NCBI GenBank assembly: GCA_021413865.1
Contig: JAIOPN010000025.1
Coordinates: forward strand, 1 to 49,343
DNA from: Planctomycetota bacterium
GTDB taxonomy: Bacteria; Planctomycetota; Phycisphaerae; Phycisphaerales; Phycisphaeraceae
Direction of reading: 5' to 3'
Length of the DNA stretch: 49,343 nt
The notes under the pieces were generated by a model. The model did no database searches, had not been told where the DNA came from, and saw nothing but the letters and a program-made list of their open reading frames with translations. Positions 41,286 to 48,592 of this stretch are shown here, in pieces; the stretch's first letter is position 1; the number at the start of each line of letters is the position of its first letter. The translations under genes and the position numbers were made by a program.

Positions 41286-43610
41286 TCATTGACCGGGGGT
41301 TTGCTGCTCCTCGGTGTTCACCACCGCGGAGGCGTTGTCGTTCTGTGCTTCGCTCTGGGCCTTCGACTGCTCCTGGCCGGCCTGATTGGAGGCCGACTGG
41401 GCGGCATCGCCGGTCGTCTGCGTGGCGGTCTGGTCCTGGGCCTGCTGCTGAGCGGCGGGCTCGGGCTTGGCCGCGTTGGCGGCGGGCTGGGTCGCCGGCT
41501 GCTCGGCCGGTGCGGCCGCGGCCGTCGTCTCACTCTTGGTCTCGGTTGCGGCGGCCTGTTCAGCCTGGGCCGTCACCTGAGCCGGCTGTGCCTGCTGAGC
41601 CTGGACCGCTTGAGCCTGAGCCTTGGCGGCCTGCCCCTCAGTCTGCGTGGCCTGAGAAGTCTGGGCCTTGGCGGCGTCGTTCTGCGACTGAGCGGCGGCC
41701 GGCTTGGCCTGCTCGGCCGGGGCCGCGTCGCCCGCATCGGTCTTCTTGTGCTTGACGTTTTCCTTGACCATGTTCTCGATGGTCGTGTCCATGATCCCGC
41801 GGTCGGGCCAGTATGTGTGCTCGCCGGTGATCTTCTCACGCAGTTCCATCGCCTCGACGGTGGTGGGGTCGAGCGTGAGGACCATGTTGGTGGCCCAGAG
41901 AGCCTTGTCGCGGTCGCCGGCCTCGTAGTACTTGATCGCGTCACGCATGTGGGCGGCGCTCAGCTTGGAGCGGGACCAGGGCAGCAGCGCCTCGCGGGCG
42001 CCGACGCGGGCCAGTTCCACGCCGTTCTTGACCGTGTCGCTCGCGGCGTACAGGGCCTCGTCCTTCATGATGGTCGGGGTGACCAGGAAGATGACCTCGT
42101 TGCGTTCGACGGTGTCGTCATGGCCCTTGAAGGCGGCGCCGAGCACAGGAACGTCACCCAGGTACGGGACCTGCCGACGGGAAACCGTGGTGTCTTCCTT
42201 GAAGAGGCCGCCGAGCACGACGGTCTGGCCGCTGCGGACCATGACGTTGGTCGTGAGCTCCTGCGTGGTCTCGTCGGGGATGATGACCGGGGAGCTGCCG
42301 CCCGAGCCGCCGACGGTGCGGGTGCTGCCGTCGGAGATCGAGGGGCGGAGTTCCATGCGGATGTAGCCGTCGTCGCTGATGAAGGGACGCAGGCTGAGCT
42401 GCGTACCGACCTCGAGGAACTCGACGGTCTGGGTGGTCGAGGTCGAGTTGGCGGTCGAACTGAGGTAGCCGAGCTTTTCACCGATCAGGAGGTTGGCCTT
42501 CTGACGGTTGAGGACCAGGAGCTTGGGGTTGGCAAGCACCGTGGTGTCGGTGACCGAGTCGAGCGCCTTGATGAAGGCGGAGATGTGGTCGGAGATGATG
42601 CCGACACGGAGGCCACTGCCGCCGTCGCCGGTCTGGCCGACGTTGCTGACACCACCGCCGCCGTTGCCGCTGGGGCCGGTGCCGGCGAGCAGGCCGTCGA
42701 TGAGGCTCAGCGGGCCGCCCGCGAAGCCGTCGAAGGCGAAGTCGGCGAGGATGGTCATGTCAACACCCCAGGCGTTATCCTCGGTGAGCTTGGCCTTGAG
42801 GATGGAGGCCTCGACCATGACCTGCTTGGGCCGGGTGTCGAGCTCCTTGACCGTGGCCATGATCTGATCCAGGTTTTCCTGGTAGTCACGGATGATCAGC
42901 GTGTCCACGTGCGCCGAGGTGTTGGCGCCGCCGTCGGAGATGCTGGCCTCGAAGCCCGCGGTGGTCTCGGCCGAGACGGCGATGGAGCCGGCGGGCGAGA
43001 GCAGCGGCGCGAGGAACTTGGAGGCGTCGGCCGCGCTGATGTAGTTCAGGCGGGTGACGTGGTGGACGAGCTTACGCTCGGCGTCCTGGATGGCCTTCAT
43101 CTCGGCGGCGGTATAGACGTAGATGAAGTTGCCCTTCTCCTTGTAGCCAAAACCGTTGGGGTGAAGGATGGCGTCCAGGGCCTCGTAGAAATCCACACCG
43201 TAGAGGTCGGCGGAGACGGCGCCCGAGACGTTGCGCGTGGCAACGATGTTGCGCTGCGACTGGATGGAGAGGAGCTGGAGGACTTGGGTCAGGTCGAGCT
43301 CTTTGACGTGGAGGTCGATCTGGCCGAAGGAGCCGACCGAGACGCTCTGGCCGTCGGGGAGCTTGTCGTTCTTGACGACGGTGACGGCCGGCTTCTCGAA
43401 GATGCCCCCGGCCTTATCGGCGGCGGGCTTCTCGGTGGCTGCGTCGGCCGCCGGCTGGGTGGCGGGCTGCTCGGCGTGCATGTCCGGCGCGGGGTGCGCC
43501 GGGCTGGTGTTGTCATTGTCCGCCCCAACTACCGGGCCGGCATAAACCAACCCTGTTGAGCAAAAAAAAACGGCCGAGATCAGACGCTGTTTGTGAGTCA
43601 TGAAACGCAT
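41286..43610 (-). CDS. Secretin (GspD/PilQ type) with TPR-like and low-complexity C-terminus
   Basis: 774 residues. A signal peptide (1-29) is followed by an Ala/Pro-rich linker, N-domains (about 70-270; 'DLHVKELDLTQVLQLLSIQSQRNIVATRNVSG' and 'TLIIRDYQENLDQIMATVKELDTRPKQVMVEA'), and a secretin domain to about 540 ending 'VPYLGDVPVLGAAFKGHDDTVERNEVIFLVTPTIM'. This forms the outer-membrane channel. Unusually, a TPR-like helix pair ('MRDAIKYYEAGDRDKALWATNMVLTLDP') and then about 150 residues rich in Ala, Gln, Thr and Glu follow the channel domain. GGAG lies 6 bases before ATG 43610; a second ATG at 43601 is possible. Confidence 0.92.
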   Translation of the reverse strand: MRFMTHKQRLISAVFFCSTGLVYAGPVVGADNDNTSPAHPAPDMHAEQPATQPAADAATEKPAADKAGGIFEKPAVTVVKNDKLPDGQSVSVGSFGQIDLHVKELDLTQVLQLLSIQSQRNIVATRNVSGAVSADLYGVDFYEALDAILHPNGFGYKEKGNFIYVYTAAEMKAIQDAERKLVHHVTRLNYISAADASKFLAPLLSPAGSIAVSAETTAGFEASISDGGANTSAHVDTLIIRDYQENLDQIMATVKELDTRPKQVMVEASILKAKLTEDNAWGVDMTILADFAFDGFAGGPLSLIDGLLAGTGPSGNGGGGVSNVGQTGDGGSGLRVGIISDHISAFIKALDSVTDTTVLANPKLLVLNRQKANLLIGEKLGYLSSTANSTSTTQTVEFLEVGTQLSLRPFISDDGYIRMELRPSISDGSTRTVGGSGGSSPVIIPDETTQELTTNVMVRSGQTVVLGGLFKEDTTVSRRQVPYLGDVPVLGAAFKGHDDTVERNEVIFLVTPTIMKDEALYAASDTVKNGVELARVGAREALLPWSRSKLSAAHMRDAIKYYEAGDRDKALWATNMVLTLDPTTVEAMELREKITGEHTYWPDRGIMDTTIENMVKENVKHKKTDAGDAAPAEQAKPAAAQSQNDAAKAQTSQATQTEGQAAKAQAQAVQAQQAQPAQVTAQAEQAAATETKSETTAAAAPAEQPATQPAANAAKPEPAAQQQAQDQTATQTTGDAAQSASNQAGQEQSKAQSEAQNDNASAVVNTEEQQTPGQ

Positions 43611-43652
43611 GCCTTGCTCCTTGGGCCCGTGGCCCGTCCTCCGAGGTTTCCC

Positions 43653-44204
43653 TTACATTTCCAGTTGCACCTGCACGCCGTCTCTTTCCAGGATGACGTG
43701 CCGTGCATGCACCGAACTCAGTACGAAGCCCCGGAACTTGTCGCCGGGGTACAAAACCTGTCCGTTAATGACCGCCCGGGGACGATCCCCGAGCATCGTT
43801 GTTTGAAGCGTGAGGGCACGAGCTGCTTCGCGTATGACCCTTGCATGCTCGTTTTCATCGACCGGTTTAGGTCCCGACTTTTCTGTAACTTGCGTCTCGG
43901 ACTCGGGCCGGGGCGCCAAGGCGTACCCCCGCGTGTCCAGGTCGAACACGTTGCGGTCCAGGGTCCGATACAAATCCACCTGCACGGCCCGTCGCGGGGC
44001 CAGCGAGGCGTCCGCCTCCGACGGGGCGGGCAGCACCGCTGCGGCGGCAACCACGGAGGGCTCCGCGACAGCCGTACGCGGGACCTTGTTCAGCAGGAAC
44101 CGCCCCCACAGCAGCAGCCCCAGCGCCAGCATGCACACCAGCAGCGACAGCTTTTTCTTGTCCGCCGTCAACTGCTGAACCATGTTGTTCCATTTCTCAC
44201 TCAT
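43653..44204 (-). CDS. PilP/GspC-like inner-membrane protein
   Basis: 183 residues: a short cytoplasmic start, one membrane helix (about 18-38, 'KLSLLVCMLALGLLLWGRFLL'), a variable periplasmic linker, and a C-terminal beta domain 'LTLQTTMLGDRPRAVINGQVLYPGDKFRGFVLSSVHARHVILERDGVQVQLEM' that resembles the homology region of GspC and PilP. Such proteins join the inner-membrane PilNO complex to the secretin. The ATG overlaps the PilO stop. The gene lies immediately before the secretin gene, as pilP does before pilQ. Sequence similarity is weak, so the name rests on domain shape and order. Confidence 0.75.
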   Translation of the reverse strand: MSEKWNNMVQQLTADKKKLSLLVCMLALGLLLWGRFLLNKVPRTAVAEPSVVAAAAVLPAPSEADASLAPRRAVQVDLYRTLDRNVFDLDTRGYALAPRPESETQVTEKSGPKPVDENEHARVIREAARALTLQTTMLGDRPRAVINGQVLYPGDKFRGFVLSSVHARHVILERDGVQVQLEM

Positions 44205-44749
44205 CGCGTCTGAGCCTCCGCCGGCGCGTAGAACGCACTGAGTTCCACCCGCGCCGTCAACAGCGTCGAGGCCGGCTCCGCGTCGTGCGTCAATTCAAAC
44301 CTGGAGACGCGCAACACCTGCCGCATCGACTCGATCTTGTTCAGGAACCCCATCACCGATTCGATCGACCCCTTGAACCGTAGGGAGACGGGCAGGACGC
44401 GGAAGTCCGCGCACTCGACCACGGCCTGCGTCTGGATCTCCTGCTCGGTGACCTTGCGGGCTTCCAGCTCCCGGCTCAGGTCCCGCAGCATCGAGGGGAC
44501 CTCGCTCTCCGCGGCGACGTACCGCTTGGAAGCATCGACTTCGTGTTTCAGGCCCGCCACGCGTGCCGACAGGTCGGAGATCACGGTGGTCTTGGCGCGG
44601 TCCTGCTCGATCGCCTGCCGCGATTTCTCGATGCGTGCCCTGAGGTCGCGTTCCTTCATCGCGTGGGGCAGCCACATGGCGACGACGAAGGCCGCGCAGA
44701 GGATGCCCGTGGCGGCGAGGGTGCGTACCTGGTCGCGTTCAATCTGCAT
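44201..44749 (-). CDS. PilO-like alignment protein
   Basis: 182 residues: one membrane helix near the start (about 8-27, 'VRTLAATGILCAAFVVAMWLP'), a coiled coil (about 30-95, 'RDLRARIEKSRQAIEQDRAK...SARVAGLKHEVDASKRYVAAES') and a ferredoxin-like C-terminal domain ('VLPVSLRFKGSIESVMGFLNKIESMRQVLRVSRFELTHD'). This layout is that of PilO, which dimerises with PilN on the periplasmic side of the inner membrane. It overlaps PilN by 11 bases and the next gene by 4, so it is tightly coupled. Confidence 0.82.
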   Translation of the reverse strand: MQIERDQVRTLAATGILCAAFVVAMWLPHAMKERDLRARIEKSRQAIEQDRAKTTVISDLSARVAGLKHEVDASKRYVAAESEVPSMLRDLSRELEARKVTEQEIQTQAVVECADFRVLPVSLRFKGSIESVMGFLNKIESMRQVLRVSRFELTHDAEPASTLLTARVELSAFYAPAEAQTR

Positions 44750-45422
44750 TGGCCACCCCCTGGGTCTGTGCGTTGGGCGTGTACTGGCGGTCGAAGGGAA
44801 CCTCCATCTCGATGCGGAACTCGCGGGCGATCACGTCGCCGACGCGCAGCGAACGGCTGTAGAGCAGCTTGACGCGCTCGAACAGGCCGTGAGACGAGAG
44901 GCGGCCCACAAAACCGGTCACGGCGCTGTCGGTCGGCGCCAGGCCGATCAGGACGATGCTGAGTGTTTCGGGCGGAGTGGGCGCGGCCTGCGCGGGGCGA
45001 TCTTCCTGCGCACCGCCGCGGCCGGCGGAGCGGGAAGCCGGGGCGCCGGGCGTGGGGCGCTGGCCCTCGAGGCTCAGGCTGCGCAGCGCGATCGACTGGG
45101 GCATCAGCCGGCCGACCGTCGAGACGATCGTTGTCGTCTCCAGCGGCGCCTCGAGCTGACGCCTGAGCTCGACCTTGGATTCGAGTGATTTACGCTCGCC
45201 GTCCAGTTTGATCACCTGCGTGACCTGCTCGCGCAGGACACTGGCCTGGTTGTCGAGAGTGCCGGCGTATGCCTCGACCTCGCTGAGGCTGCCGCGCGAA
45301 CTGGCGTACCACCCGCCGATGCTGACCATGGTCAGGGCGACGAGGATGGCCTCGCGGTACACCCGGCGGTGGCGCGTCTGGACCCGTACATACGTCAGAG
45401 GCAGGAAATTGATGTCGTTCAT
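44739..45422 (-). CDS. PilN-like assembly protein
   Basis: 227 residues. 'MNDINFLPLTYVRVQTRHRRVYREAIL' is the PilN cytoplasmic start that binds PilM (the conserved INFLP motif). A membrane helix (about 25-43) and a coiled coil (about 48-85) follow, then a C-terminal ferredoxin-like domain ('TLSIVLIGLAPTDSAVTGFVGRLSSHGLFERVKLLYSRSLR') after a Pro/Gly-rich linker near 120-145. ATG 45422 overlaps the PilM stop (ATGA), which fixes the start; the upstream open frame lies inside pilM. It partners PilO. Confidence 0.85.
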   Translation of the reverse strand: MNDINFLPLTYVRVQTRHRRVYREAILVALTMVSIGGWYASSRGSLSEVEAYAGTLDNQASVLREQVTQVIKLDGERKSLESKVELRRQLEAPLETTTIVSTVGRLMPQSIALRSLSLEGQRPTPGAPASRSAGRGGAQEDRPAQAAPTPPETLSIVLIGLAPTDSAVTGFVGRLSSHGLFERVKLLYSRSLRVGDVIAREFRIEMEVPFDRQYTPNAQTQGVANAD

Positions 45423-46564
45423 GCCGCACCCCTCCGGGCGGCCTTCTCGTCCCGCCGCATGGCGAGACCGAGGGCGACGGCCCACTCGCTGTGCACGCCG
45501 TTCCGGCTGGACAACTCGCCGTCCGCCGGGACCTCGATGCCTTCGAGCGGCTTGGCGGGGATCATCTCCACGCCCGCGCCCTCGGTGAGGATCTTGGCCA
45601 GTTGCGTCTCGTACGCCTCGCCGCCGACCAGCAGCGCCGACTCGGGCCGGCGGCCGCGGAATGTCACGCTGTAGTAGCGGAGGCAAAGGCCGATTTCTTT
45701 CGCCAGTTCGCCGGCGGTGGCGCGGAGGGCCTCGAAGACGGCCCGTTCGAGCGTCTCACGCCGGGTCGAACCAAACAGTGGGGTTTCCTGCGCAGTCCCC
45801 GCGGCCTCGTCGTGCACCGCCTGCTGCAGCCGGCGACGCAGGTCGGAGGCGTCGGCGATGGGGATGTGCAGGTGCTCGGCCACGGTCGCGTCGAGCTTCT
45901 TGCCGCCGATGTCGATCAACTTGAAGAACAGCACGCGGCCCTGACGCAGCACGAGCACCTTGCTTGACGCGTAGCCCACGTCCACGATCACGGTCGCGGC
46001 GGCGTCCTCGTCTTCAACGATCTTCGACCCCAGGCTTCGCGCCAGGGCCGAGGGAACCGCATCGATCGCCACCGGGCTTAGCTCACACTTACGCAGCAAC
46101 TCCAGGTGTTCGTCGATGTCGGCGTGCGTCGCGGCCAGGACGATGATCTCCTGGCGGAGTTCCTCGCCCTGACGCACCTCGCCGGCGTTGTAGAACTGGA
46201 TGCTCACGGTTTCGGGCGACATCTTCAGGCGGTCGGTGGCCTCCCACTCGATCGCGGCGCGGAGTTCGTCGGGCGGCATCTTGGGGAGCCGCAGGTTCTT
46301 GTATTGGAGGGTGGTGGCGGGCATGCAGCTCACGACGTTCTTGCCGTGAAACCCGCCTGTTTTGAGGGTCTGGCTGATGAGGGCCGCCAGGGCGTCGGTC
46401 CGCTCGGGGCCCGAGGCGGGCGCGTCGGCGGGGATGGCGCGGCAGGCGGCCGCCGTCAACCGGTATCCGGCGCCGGCGTACTCAAACTGCACGAGCTTGA
46501 TGCTCTGGGCGCCCAGGTCGAGCCCGATGGGTGATCGCGGTTTGTTGAACCACAGTGACGACAA
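45419..46564 (-). CDS. pilM: PilM actin-like pilus assembly protein
   Basis: 381 residues with the FtsA/actin-like ATPase fold: 'PIGLDLGAQSIKLVQFEYAG' near the N-terminus, 'AIEWEATDRLKMSPETVSIQFYNAG', 'TVIVDVGYASSKVLVLRQGRVLFFKLIDIGG' and 'ALLVGGEAYETQLAKILTE'. It binds the PilN N-terminus on the cytoplasmic face. The start is TTG 46564 because GGAGG lies 7 bases upstream and the protein then starts MSSLWFNKPRSPIGLDLGAQ; the longer open frame runs through the pseudopilin gene. It is the first of the coupled pilMNOP set. Confidence 0.9.
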   Translation of the reverse strand: MSSLWFNKPRSPIGLDLGAQSIKLVQFEYAGAGYRLTAAACRAIPADAPASGPERTDALAALISQTLKTGGFHGKNVVSCMPATTLQYKNLRLPKMPPDELRAAIEWEATDRLKMSPETVSIQFYNAGEVRQGEELRQEIIVLAATHADIDEHLELLRKCELSPVAIDAVPSALARSLGSKIVEDEDAAATVIVDVGYASSKVLVLRQGRVLFFKLIDIGGKKLDATVAEHLHIPIADASDLRRRLQQAVHDEAAGTAQETPLFGSTRRETLERAVFEALRATAGELAKEIGLCLRYYSVTFRGRRPESALLVGGEAYETQLAKILTEGAGVEMIPAKPLEGIEVPADGELSSRNGVHSEWAVALGLAMRRDEKAARRGAA

Positions 46565-46578
46565 GAGACTGCCTCCGT

Positions 46579-47082
46579 TTAGAAGGGCACGATGGTCACA
46601 CGCCCGGTGAAGGGCGCGACGGTGATCCGGTAATGCGTGTTGCCCGAGGTCAGCTCGACGGTGCCGCCGTTGTCGGGGCCGCCCAGGGCGTCGAACTGGA
46701 TGGACGCGGTGTTGTTGAAGCTGGCCTTGGAGAGCCGCACGCCGTTGAACCGGCCGTCCTGGGTCAGATCGACGGCGTAGTTGGCGGAGTTGTCGCCGCC
46801 GGTGCGCCACAGCGCGGGGATGGCGTTGCCGTTCCCGTCCGTGATGGAGTAGCGGTTGGCGTTGACGTCAAAGACAACGCGGCGCGGCGCCTGCTTGGCG
46901 ACTGCCTCGTTCTGGGCGATGAGCAGGTCGGAGATGATCATCCGCCCGGCGGCCTGGATCTGCAGGGTGCCGGCCTTGAGCATCTGCGGCACGATGACCG
47001 CGCCGGCGATCCCGATGATCGCCACCACGATCAACACTTCGATCAGCGTGAACCCGCGCCGTGATGTAGGCGAACCGTGCAT
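46579..47082 (-). CDS. GspH/FimT-type pseudopilin
   Basis: 167 residues with a prepilin leader cut site: 'SRRGFTLIEVLIVVAIIGIAGAVIVPQM', with Phe+1, Glu+5 and the hydrophobic N-helix. The globular part has GspH-like beta strands ('RRVVFDVNANRYSITDGNGN', 'GTVELTSGNTHYRITVAPFTGRVTIVPF'). Minor pseudopilins of this kind cap the pseudopilus of type II secretion or prime type IV pili. GGGAG precedes ATG 47082. The stop lies 14 bases before the PilM start. Confidence 0.9.
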   Translation of the reverse strand: MHGSPTSRRGFTLIEVLIVVAIIGIAGAVIVPQMLKAGTLQIQAAGRMIISDLLIAQNEAVAKQAPRRVVFDVNANRYSITDGNGNAIPALWRTGGDNSANYAVDLTQDGRFNGVRLSKASFNNTASIQFDALGGPDNGGTVELTSGNTHYRITVAPFTGRVTIVPF

Positions 47083-47121
47083 GATTGCTCCCGATCCCTC
47101 CCAGGACCGTTGACCGACCGG

Positions 47122-47394
47122 TTACTTACCTGGGGCGTTCTCCAGCTTGACGCGGACCTCGCCCGACGTGAGCGTGCCCTTGAGCTCGTCCATCTGCTGC
47201 GTGAGGCGTTTGAGCAGGTCGATCATTTCCTTGCGCTGGGCGCCCTCGTCGGGGATGCCTCCGCCACGCGCCTCGGCGTGCGCTACGGACACGGAATCCG
47301 CGGCGGGGGTTCCGGTCCAGGTGGTCCAGAGCTGGAGCGCCAGCAGCACAGCCAGGATGGTCAGCATCGTGTTGAGATATCGCAGTGATCGCAT
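47122..47394 (-). CDS. Small membrane-anchored protein of the pilin operon, unknown function
   Basis: 90 residues: a hydrophobic signal-anchor helix (about 10-29, 'MLTILAVLLALQLWTTW'), a short linker, and an amphipathic helix 'RKEMIDLLKRLTQQMDELKGTLTSGEVRVKLENAP' likely to form a coiled coil. No family recognised. GAGGAG sits 8 bases before ATG 47394, so translation is well supported. It lies between the two pseudopilin genes, on the far side of a terminator from the GspG-like gene, which suggests a role in pilus or secretion assembly. Confidence 0.75.
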   Translation of the reverse strand: MRSLRYLNTMLTILAVLLALQLWTTWTGTPAADSVSVAHAEARGGGIPDEGAQRKEMIDLLKRLTQQMDELKGTLTSGEVRVKLENAPGK

Positions 47395-47532
47395 GGTTCG
47401 AGCTCCTCTGATGCACGCCCGTGGTTATCAACGGCGCGTGGGCAACTGTTGTCACATCGGTGATCCCGGGGCCTGACTGAAGCGCCGCGTGAGATATCCG
47501 GCCCTTCCCAGCCCACTGGGAGAAGGCCCCCC

Positions 47533-47571
47533 AAAAAAACAAGCCACCCCGTGGATGTCCGGGGTGGCTTG
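47533..47571 (-). terminator. Intrinsic terminator after the GspG-like pseudopilin gene
   Basis: CAAGCCACCCC (47540-47550) and GGGGTGGCTTG (47561-47571) form a perfect 11-bp stem with a 10-base loop. On the minus strand the stem is followed by seven T residues (A-run 47533-47539). It lies 29 bases after the pseudopilin stop. It should end most pilin transcripts while allowing some read-through into the assembly genes, giving excess pilin. Confidence 0.9.
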
Positions 47572-47600
47572 AGTTGGGCCGTCGATGCTCGTGACTGGAT

Positions 47601-48095
47601 TTAGTAGGTCACGACGTCGTTGGTGTTCGTCAGGTTCAGGTCCGTGGCCTTGGCAGCGGGCAGGCAGGCGCGGAACTGACCGGTGGTGGGGCTGTAAACC
47701 CAACCCACACCCGCCGCGGCGGCGGCCGCGACCGAAGTGGCCGTGGTGTTAGCCGTGAACGGATTCGCCGGAGACTGCTGCAGGTAGGGACCAACCTCGT
47801 TGCCGCTGGAGTCGCCGGCGGTGTAGGAGGAAGACTGCTCGGTCTCGGTGGTCAGCAGGCCCCAACCGCGGGAGTCAGCGATCAGCGGGGGGTACGTGCC
47901 CTGGTGCTGGATCTGAGCCAGTTCGAGCTGGCTGCGGATCGTCTGCAGCTGAGACTGCAGGCTGCTGGCCTTGGCGGTCTCGCTGGCGTTCGTGAACTGC
48001 GGGATCACGATCGCGGCAAGGATGCCAAGGATGACCACGACGATCAGGATTTCGACAAGCGTAAAACCTTGAGACTTACGGATACGAGCCTTCAT
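47601..48095 (-). CDS. GspG-like major pseudopilin
   Basis: 164 residues. The prepilin motif is 'KSQGFTLVEILIVVVILGILAAIVIPQFTNASETAKASSLQSQLQTIRSQLELAQIQHQGTYPP': the cut follows Gly10, Phe is +1 and Glu +5. The helix and the 'LQTIRSQLELAQIQHQGTYPP' block are typical of GspG-type pilins. The C-terminal part ('PYLQQSPANPFT...WVYSPTTGQFRACLP') has the loop and strand pattern of the family but an Ala-rich insertion (five to six Ala). GAGGAG precedes ATG 48095. It is followed by a strong terminator, consistent with high expression as the main subunit. Confidence 0.93.
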   Translation of the reverse strand: MKARIRKSQGFTLVEILIVVVILGILAAIVIPQFTNASETAKASSLQSQLQTIRSQLELAQIQHQGTYPPLIADSRGWGLLTTETEQSSSYTAGDSSGNEVGPYLQQSPANPFTANTTATSVAAAAAAGVGWVYSPTTGQFRACLPAAKATDLNLTNTNDVVTY

Positions 48096-48395
48096 GGAAA
48101 TTCTCCTCGTTTGACAGACCCTTCAACCCTTCTGTGCTCGGGTTCCACACGAACCCGAATAACCTTTACAGAAATCGACTTCAATACATCGTCCCGTCTC
48201 TTCCCGCGTGGCTCGCTCCGCCGATCCCCCTCCTTGGGCCCAAATCGAGGAATCTGCGTCGGACTCGCCACCGGCTCTTCTCATCGTCAACACGGCGGCC
48301 CGACTTAACGAACCTCGATCAACTTTGATCACCGCGGGAAACGTCTTCCTTTGTTTGTTCCAGCAGGCATGGGGTGAAGCAAACGATATGACCGC

Positions 48396-48415
48396 CCCGC
48401 CGGCTACCCGGCGGG
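48396..48415. repeat. Perfect 8-bp hairpin in the pilin upstream region
   Basis: CCCGCCGG and CCGGCGGG flank a four-base loop. There is no T-run on either side, so it is not a classical terminator. It may be a leader structure or a protein site. Confidence 0.5.
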
Positions 48416-48480
48416 ACAACATTTCTTCCGCTCCCTCAAATCACGTGATTACCGGATCGTCACAGATGGCCCGATATCCT

Positions 48481-48500
48481 GCCGCTTACGGCTTAGCGTC
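48481..48500. repeat. GCTAAGC-type repeat, inverse copy
   Basis: On the minus strand this reads GACGCTAAGCCGTAAGCGGC, matching 32911-32930 at 18 of 20 bases. Intergenic, about 100 bases after the end of lepA. Confidence 0.6.
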
Positions 48501-48566
48501 CGGAATTACGTCAATACAAGGCCCCAACCCTTCGCGGATTCGGGATTCGGGATTGGCGTGAAATGT

Positions 48567-48592
48567 AAAAAATCGAGGAGGGCTTACTCCCC
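48567..48592 (-). terminator. Weak candidate terminator of lepA
   Basis: On the minus strand GGGGAG and CTCCTC can pair with one G-T pair around a loop that includes the lepA stop codon, followed two bases later by six T residues. The stem is short, so the call is tentative. Confidence 0.35.

Larger units (their letters stand above)
48096..48583. other. Non-coding gap before the pilin operon
   Basis: 488 bp without a convincing gene; base composition is less GC-rich than the neighbours. It holds a perfect 8-bp hairpin CCCGCCGG/CCGGCGGG (48396-48415, CTAC loop), one copy of the GCTAAGC-type repeat (48481-48500) and a short tandem GATTCGG repeat near 48537-48556. The promoter of the pseudopilin gene must lie here, but no convincing -35/-10 or sigma-54 pair was identified. 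Confidence 0.6.

Noticed and set aside
40437-43559. Very long plus-strand open frame opposite the TPR and secretin genes
   Set aside because: It runs antisense to two clearly coding genes; the Gly/Leu/Val-rich translation has no recognisable domain and is explained by codon bias of the real strand.
46567-46810. N-terminal extension of PilM
   Set aside because: It lies inside the pseudopilin gene in another frame and gives an Arg/Gln-rich peptide; a TTG with GGAGG seven bases upstream fits the family start.
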